Source of the DNA: Nitrososphaerota archaeon
GTDB taxonomy: Archaea; Thermoproteota; Nitrososphaeria; Nitrososphaerales; UBA183
NCBI GenBank assembly: GCA_027886925.1
Contig: JAPCJN010000059.1
Coordinates: 2,968 to 12,109, forward strand
DNA: 9,142 nucleotides
Direction: 5' to 3'
Shown here: piece by piece, positions 5,625 to 9,142 of the stretch
How the letters are laid out: each line of letters starts with the position of its first letter
Numbering within the stretch: position 1 is the first letter of the stretch
Notes under the pieces: generated by a model
What the model saw: only the letters and a program-made list of their open reading frames with translations
Databases searched by the model: none
What the model was told of the DNA's origin: nothing
Made by a program: the position numbers and the translations under genes

Positions 5625-6269
5625 TTATGCGTTCAACCCGTGCCCTTTTGTGAACGCGTCGTAGACTGCACCCGCCAGGGATGAGAGCGTGCTCGTGGAG
5701 CCGAAAGTTCTCACATAGACGTCCTTCAGACCCGCCAATGACAGAAGCTTCTTGAGATCTGGGCCAGCGACGAGCCCGACACCACTCGGTGCCGGGAGCA
5801 GCTCAACCTTGACGCTCCCGGTCTTTCCGGCGGTCTTGAACGGCACCGAGTGGCTTGACTTGTCCATGCACTCCGGGCTTCCACAGCCTCGATTCACCGG
5901 AATTATCTTGAGCAAAGCTGCCTCAGTCCCCTTGTCTATCGCCGCTAGCCTGTCCCTCCCCTTGCCCTCGCCGACGCCGAACCAGCCGTCGCCATTGCCG
6001 ACCGCGACGATCGCTCGGAAACTGGTGTGCCTTCCAGCGTCGGTCATTTTCTGCACCCTGCCCACGTCCACGACCTCGGACGAGACGCCCGGGAGAAGCG
6101 CCTTTACGACCTCTGGCTCGCTGATCTTCCAGCCTTGCTGAAAGATCTCCTCGAGCGATGTGATCTTGCCCTCAGAGACCATCTTTCCTACCTTTGTCTT
6201 AGGAGTCCAGGGCTTCTGGTCATTTTTTCGCTCGCTCCTCCGTCTGCTTTGCCTGAATTGGTTACTCAA
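5625..6269 (-). CDS. rps5: Small ribosomal subunit protein S5 (uS5, archaeal type)
   Basis: S5 sits in the 30S subunit near the mRNA entry site and contributes to decoding accuracy. The protein has 214 residues. Residues 1-20 are a basic tail. The archaeal WTPKTKVGKMVSEGKITSLE block is at 21-40, the double-stranded-RNA-binding-like domain at about 65-125 (FRAIVAVGNGDGWFGVGEGK, then AIDKG), and the C-terminal domain at about 140-205 (SVPFKTAGKTGSVKVELLPA, then GLVAG). Two normally conserved spots differ from archaeal S5 as I remember it: GCGSPECMDKSSHS in place of a GCGSWEC-C--PHS pattern, and LPAPSG in place of PAPRG. The start is TTG 6269 with GGTGA at a 6-base spacing. It lies 31 bases after the FMN reductase on the same strand, with no L18, L30, L15 or secY neighbours. 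Confidence 0.93.
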   Translation of the reverse strand: MSNQFRQSRRRSERKNDQKPWTPKTKVGKMVSEGKITSLEEIFQQGWKISEPEVVKALLPGVSSEVVDVGRVQKMTDAGRHTSFRAIVAVGNGDGWFGVGEGKGRDRLAAIDKGTEAALLKIIPVNRGCGSPECMDKSSHSVPFKTAGKTGSVKVELLPAPSGVGLVAGPDLKKLLSLAGLKDVYVRTFGSTSTLSSLAGAVYDAFTKGHGLNA

Positions 6270-6275
6270 ATCGAT

Positions 6276-6280
6276 TCACC
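6276..6280 (-). promoter_or_regulatory. Ribosome binding site of S5
   Basis: GGTGA lies six bases before TTG 6269 on the minus strand. It is the canonical archaeal Shine-Dalgarno core and decides the TTG start. A leadered start is what one expects for a gene read from within a longer transcript, here probably from the FMN reductase promoter. Confidence 0.6.
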
Positions 6281-6300
6281 GACTACAATCAAGGCAAGCG

Positions 6301-6987
6301 TCATCCAGCTTGGCTTATCCTTAAGCCACTATTGAGCCCCGCGCCGTCGCCCATGGGCGCGACTTCCCACTCCTTGAGGAACTGCATGTGGTTCTCGCAC
6401 TTGTGCAATCGGGCGAAGTGGGCCACCTGTCTTCCCACCGACCTGAGACGGTAACCGACCTCCCGGTCGATAGGCTCTCCGTGAAAATCGAATGCCGCGC
6501 CTGAGTCACCGATGGAGGCCTGGGTGGGAACGACCCACGCGTGCAACGAGCGACCAATGAGACGAAGATGACTCAAGGTCTCGCTCGCGCCCATCCGGCC
6601 GCCGGCGACTCCGATAAGCCCGACCATCTTCCCTTCGAATTCATCTGTCCCTGCCAGGTCCAATGCGTTCTTCAAGACACCGCTGACGCTGCCGTGAATC
6701 TCAGGTGAGCCGAGCACGATCCCATCGGAGGTCCGTAGGACGGCGCGGAAGTGCTCCACCAGCTTCAGGTTGCCATCCTCTCTCTCGCGGCCCAAGAAGG
6801 GAAGGTTGTAGGCGGCGAGGTCAAGCAGCTCCACCTTCGCTCCCTCTTCCTCGGCGCCATGGAGGGAATACTGGACGGCCATCCGCGTGGTGCTCTCAGC
6901 CCTGAGGCTGCCGGCCAAGCCGATGACCCGGATCTCTGGGGACTCGTCCTTCTTTGTGGATTCCAAAACGCGTCGCTCTTGTGTCAT
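6301..6987 (-). CDS. NADPH-dependent FMN reductase
   Basis: This is a flavodoxin-fold reductase that reduces FMN with NAD(P)H, supplying FMNH2 to a partner or passing electrons to quinones or other acceptors. Counted from ATG 6987 (228 residues), the phosphate-binding GSLRAEST loop is at 26-33, the flavin-contacting SPEIHGSVSGVLKNALD at 94-110 (usual form TPEYHGSxSGxLKNALD) and GVAGGRMG at 126-133. A longer C-terminus than in the smallest family members follows. I prefer ATG 6987 over ATG 7017 because an ATATTATA box lies inside the extra ten codons and AAAGGGA precedes ATG 6987. It lies downstream of the luciferase-like monooxygenase on the same strand and upstream of S5. The pairing with a flavin monooxygenase suggests that it feeds reduced FMN to that enzyme. 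Confidence 0.9.
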   Translation of the reverse strand: MTQERRVLESTKKDESPEIRVIGLAGSLRAESTTRMAVQYSLHGAEEEGAKVELLDLAAYNLPFLGREREDGNLKLVEHFRAVLRTSDGIVLGSPEIHGSVSGVLKNALDLAGTDEFEGKMVGLIGVAGGRMGASETLSHLRLIGRSLHAWVVPTQASIGDSGAAFDFHGEPIDREVGYRLRSVGRQVAHFARLHKCENHMQFLKEWEVAPMGDGAGLNSGLRISQAG

Positions 6988-7005
6988 GTTCCCTTTGCCA
7001 GGAGC

Positions 7006-7013
7006 TATAATAT
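7006..7013 (-). promoter_or_regulatory. Candidate TATA box for FMN reductase
   Basis: The minus strand reads ATATTATA, centred about 22 bases ahead of ATG 6987 and overlapping the first codons of the alternative start at 7017. The spacing is slightly short for archaea but acceptable. If used, S5 would be transcribed from here as the second gene. Confidence 0.4.
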
Positions 7014-7116
7014 CCATTCTATTGGAGCTGCGTTCGATGTGTCGGGCGGAAAGGCCCGGGAGTCCCTGAAGCCCCCGGTAGCGCTAAGGAGGCAAACAGG
7101 GGAGCTGCGGAAGACT

Positions 7117-8094
7117 TCAAACGGTGCCATCACCCTGTGCTTCGTCTCCTCCGAGTCCTTCGTGAAGAGCCGGTGCGACGCGCGCGCCGATCAACTCGAT
7201 GGCCCGGATGAGCTTCCCATGAGGCAGAGAAGCCGCGTTCATCTGAAAAGTGACGCGGGAGATGCCGCCCAGCGCTTTGCTGTGTCGGATGATCTTCTCG
7301 ACGACCTCTTCCGGGTTGCCGATTATCAGGGAGCCACGGGGGCCTCGCTGCGCGTCGAAAGCCTCGCGGGTCATGGCACGCCATCCGCGCTCCTTCCCGA
7401 TGTCGGTGACGGCACGGGCGAATCCGGGAAAGAAATCGTCGGCGGCCTCTTTCGTCGTCTCCGCCACGTAGCCTGGTGAATGCAGCCCCACCCTCAACCT
7501 TTCTGGTGGGTGTCCGGCTCGCTTCCCCGCCTCGCGGTATAGGTCGACGAGCGGACGGAAGCGATGCGTTTCACCGCCGATGATCGCGACCATCAGGGGA
7601 AGCCCGAGTGAGCCGGCGCGAACGAACGATTGAGGCGTCCCGCCTACCCCTAGCCATATGGGCAGGGGGTTCTGCACGGGCCTCGGGTAGACTCCCTGTC
7701 CGGTCAGGGCTGGCCTGTATTTACCTGACCAGTGGACATGCTCATTCTCACGAATCTTCAGGAGAAGGTCGAGCTTCTCCGCGAAAAGCGAATCGTAATC
7801 TTCCAGCGAGTAGCCAAAAAGCGGAAAGGCCTCTATCGAGGAGCCACGGCCCACGACCATCTCCGCTCGGCCATTGGACAGAAGGTCGAGAGTCGCGAAC
7901 TCTTGGAACAGCCTCACCGGGTCGACGGCGCTCAGGACAGTCACGGCACTGGTGAGACGTATTCGCCTCGTTCTTGCGGCCGCCGCTCCAAGAATGACTG
8001 GAGGGGCAGAATCGAGGAACTCTCTGCGGTGGTGTTCGCCGATTCCAAAGGAATCCAACCCAACCTGGTCAGCGCGTTCAATCTCTTCGATCAA
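7117..8094 (-). CDS. LLM-class flavin-dependent oxidoreductase (luciferase-like monooxygenase)
   Basis: This is a TIM-barrel flavin monooxygenase of the bacterial-luciferase family, using reduced FMN or F420; the substrate is unknown. The family blocks are continuous: GLDSFGIGEHHRREF, TRRIRLTSAVTVLSAVDPVR, FATLDLLSNGRAEMVVGRGS, FPLFGYSLEDYDSLFAEKL, PLPIWLGVGGTPQSFVRAG and the C-terminal NPEEVVEKIIRHSKALGG. TTG 8094 is the first canonical start, giving 325 residues, but the true N-terminus lies upstream. Codons 8172 to 8095 encode EIGIDSFAAAFTEASQSISA, then SERLRN, the usual beginning of this subfamily. That stretch has no ATG, GTG or TTG: the expected position is ACG (8175), preceded by CAA and an in-frame TGA. 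Either a non-standard start, a start-codon mutation or a 5' frameshift is involved. The HxlR regulator lies upstream and the FMN reductase downstream, on the same strand. Confidence 0.9.
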   Translation of the reverse strand: MIEEIERADQVGLDSFGIGEHHRREFLDSAPPVILGAAAARTRRIRLTSAVTVLSAVDPVRLFQEFATLDLLSNGRAEMVVGRGSSIEAFPLFGYSLEDYDSLFAEKLDLLLKIRENEHVHWSGKYRPALTGQGVYPRPVQNPLPIWLGVGGTPQSFVRAGSLGLPLMVAIIGGETHRFRPLVDLYREAGKRAGHPPERLRVGLHSPGYVAETTKEAADDFFPGFARAVTDIGKERGWRAMTREAFDAQRGPRGSLIIGNPEEVVEKIIRHSKALGGISRVTFQMNAASLPHGKLIRAIELIGARVAPALHEGLGGDEAQGDGTV

Positions 8095-8221
8095 GTTCCG
8101 CAGACGCTCAGACGCGCTGATGCTCTGGCTGGCCTCGGTGAATGCCGCCGCAAAGCTATCAATTCCAATTTCCGTTTGTCAAACACCCTATCTATCTCAA
8201 CAGCGTAAAGACTAGCCAAAA

Positions 8222-8239
8222 GGTAGTATTAATACTACC
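8222..8239. promoter_or_regulatory. Perfect 18-bp palindrome, candidate operator
   Basis: GGTAGTATTAATACTACC is perfectly self-complementary. It lies between the HxlR gene and the monooxygenase gene, about 50 bases ahead of the latter's N-terminal codons. Its centre, TATTAATA, resembles a TATA box, so a dimeric repressor bound here would block TBP. The adjacent HxlR protein is the natural candidate, by inference only. Confidence 0.6.
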
Positions 8240-8259
8240 CAGTTCATCGAAAGAAAGCG

Positions 8260-8277
8260 ACTTCCCTCAAGGGAAGT
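8260..8277 (-). terminator. Hairpin, possible terminator of the HxlR transcript
   Basis: ACTTCCC, loop, GGGAAGT form a perfect 7-bp stem with a 4-base loop (TTGA on the minus strand). On that strand it is followed by CGCTTTCTTTC, a pyrimidine-rich tract with short T-runs. It lies 94 bases after the HxlR stop and just ahead of the palindrome, a sensible place to end the regulator's message. Archaeal termination depends mainly on T-runs, and none here is long, so this is tentative. Confidence 0.4.
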
Positions 8278-8370
8278 AATTCCGACGAAGGATCGGTCAA
8301 AAGACCATGTCGGGCGATCAAGCCATGATGTATTTTGGCGGTCATTGCTTTTGCTTTTCAGACCATTAAC

Positions 8371-8703
8371 TCATCTATGCCTTTTCCCATCCTTTCTTGG
8401 CTGTTCGGTGACCTGATATTTGTCGGACCACACACGCAATTCGTCGAACATCTTTCCCAAGTCCTTTCCTTTCTGGGTCAGCTCGTAATCGACTCGGGGC
8501 GGTATTTCATTGTAAGACTTGCGAGACAAGAGCCCAAAATTGACCAGTTCCTGTAATCTCAAGGTCAGAATCTTGGGTTGTAGATCCAAACTCCTCTGAA
8601 TCTTCGTGAAACGCAAGGGTGAATCAATCCCGAAGCCATACAAGATCGCAAGCGTATGGGGTTTTCCCAGTATCTCGAGTAATGTTCCATACGGGCAGTT
8701 CAT
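8371..8703 (-). CDS. HxlR-family transcriptional regulator
   Basis: This is a winged-helix DNA-binding protein of the HxlR family, which works as a dimer and often senses electrophiles or redox stress. The 110-residue form from ATG 8703 begins MNCPYGTLLEILGKPHTLAI, the standard HxlR opening with a conserved CP near the N-terminus (C3). PLRFTKIQRSLDLQPKILTL follows with the helix-turn-helix, then RLQELVNFGLL, the wing SYNEIPPRVDYELT, and the dimerisation helix. The start is set by GAGGAGG five bases upstream; the longer frame to 8817 adds 38 residues atypical of the family. The monooxygenase and FMN reductase lie downstream on the same strand, with a palindrome in between. It probably controls them and perhaps itself. 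Redox sensing by C3 is inferred from relatives such as HypR. Confidence 0.93.
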   Translation of the reverse strand: MNCPYGTLLEILGKPHTLAILYGFGIDSPLRFTKIQRSLDLQPKILTLRLQELVNFGLLSRKSYNEIPPRVDYELTQKGKDLGKMFDELRVWSDKYQVTEQPRKDGKRHR

Positions 8704-8708
8704 CGATG

Positions 8709-8715
8709 CCTCCTC
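8709..8715 (-). promoter_or_regulatory. Strong ribosome binding site of HxlR
   Basis: GAGGAGG lies five bases ahead of ATG 8703 on the minus strand. It is the strongest Shine-Dalgarno match in front of any gene in the window and fixes the start at 8703. No TATA-like box is visible at leaderless distance, so the mRNA has a 5' leader. Confidence 0.75.
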
Positions 8716-9142
8716 GTCCAGTTTGGCTGTCGTTTCCACCACGATTTCATCGCTGCATCCTCTCGGCAAAAACCTTTCTTCCTTTCGGGATATGAACCCT
8801 GCATGTGCCGAAGGCAATCAAAGCTACGTTGGCTGAGATGATGCCGCCTTCCTCGATACTTTCTAACTGGCCAGTAACTCACTACTTTATTCGATGGGGT
8901 TGATACTTCCCTAATTGATAGTTTCACGGCCTAACCATGAAATCGTGTGCCACATTGAAGTAACACCGTGCGCCATAAGGGACGAGGCAATCAATAATCT
9001 GGAATCGAGCGTCAGGGACGTGTTGGCTTGTCGAGGAGTTTGCAGCAATCAATGCGTTATCCCACCGACAATGCGGCTTCCGTCCTAGGCTTCTGCGGCT
9101 TCACCGACAAGGCGGCTGAAAGTAAGGTCATGACGGCGAACA
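8716..9142. other. Region right of HxlR: leader and no firm gene
   Basis: No complete gene is convincing. Near HxlR this should hold its promoter and 5' leader. A 75-codon minus-strand frame (8927 to 8700) ends in a TGA overlapping the HxlR ATG as ATGA, but its basic, Arg/Ser/Lys-rich product does not look conserved. At the right edge a plus-strand frame from ATG 9052 stays open to the window end (see the separate entry). No tRNA, CRISPR repeat or insertion-sequence end was seen. Confidence 0.3.
9052..9142 (+). CDS. Possible start of a gene running off the right edge
   Basis: From ATG 9052 the frame encodes MRYPTDNAASVLGFCGFTDK, then AAESKVMTAN, and is still open at the edge; upstream it is open back to a TAA near 8996. 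Nearly all third positions after residue 8 are G or C or fit the codon use of neighbouring genes, which favours coding. No ribosome site or TATA box is obvious and no family is recognised, so this is a weak call. Confidence 0.25.
   Translation, partial: MRYPTDNAASVLGFCGFTDKAAESKVMTAN

Noticed and set aside
5752..6141. 129-codon plus-strand frame opposite S5
   Set aside because: Antisense of a conserved ribosomal protein gene; Pro/Ser-rich product is a composition effect.
6751..7479. 242-codon plus-strand frame spanning FMN reductase and monooxygenase
   Set aside because: It is antisense to two conserved genes and to their gap, with no domain of its own.
7732..8208. 158-codon plus-strand frame opposite the monooxygenase
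   Set aside because: Antisense of conserved family blocks; no independent support.
8703..8817. Longer HxlR start at ATG 8817
   Set aside because: The 38 extra residues are unlike the family, whereas GAGGAGG sits five bases before ATG 8703.

Overview
The window looks archaeal. The clearest marker is an archaeal-type ribosomal protein S5. Other signs are TATA-like boxes about 26 to 29 bases ahead of several starts (leaderless mRNAs), a GGTGA ribosome site, frequent TTG/GTG starts, and a small ArsR-like winged-helix regulator of a kind common in archaea. The combination would suit a soil- or acid-dwelling relative of the Nitrososphaeria or a Thermoplasmata-like lineage, but the sequence alone does not fix the phylum.

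Left part (1-2504): the tail of an unidentified gene, a 2-Cys peroxiredoxin and the first ~39 codons of a transketolase read rightward. The transketolase homology stops abruptly near base 900, 35 bases before the stop codon of a cyclase (kynurenine-formamidase-like) gene on the other strand. That cyclase follows a class III-like polyphosphate kinase 2 (PPK2) gene on the minus strand. The abrupt end points to a rearrangement or deletion junction.

Middle (2505-5624): a stretch with decayed-looking coding signal precedes a winged-helix regulator. A small three-helix membrane protein is divergent from that regulator. A 420-base gap follows with three hairpins, a 146-bp MITE-like element (11-bp terminal inverted repeats, CTAG on both sides), an 11-bp tandem repeat and a TATA box. 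Next come a surface-anchored protein with a Thr/Gln stalk and two near-identical COG4315/PF03640 domains, and a small Rieske ferredoxin with its own leaderless promoter.

Right part (5625-8703): all genes are on the minus strand, in transcription order HxlR-family regulator, luciferase-like flavin monooxygenase, NADPH-dependent FMN reductase, ribosomal protein S5. The first three form a plausible regulated two-component flavin oxidation module, with a perfect 18-bp palindrome between regulator and monooxygenase as candidate operator. S5 sits 31 bases after the FMN reductase, far from the usual spc ribosomal cluster, and has unusual substitutions. The last 440 bases hold no firm gene, only a possible gene fragment running off the end.

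I found no CRISPR array, rRNA or tRNA. The most noteworthy items are the palindrome-controlled flavin module with a missing monooxygenase start codon, the MITE-like element, the truncated transketolase, the ectopic S5, and a peroxiredoxin lacking the active-site proline.
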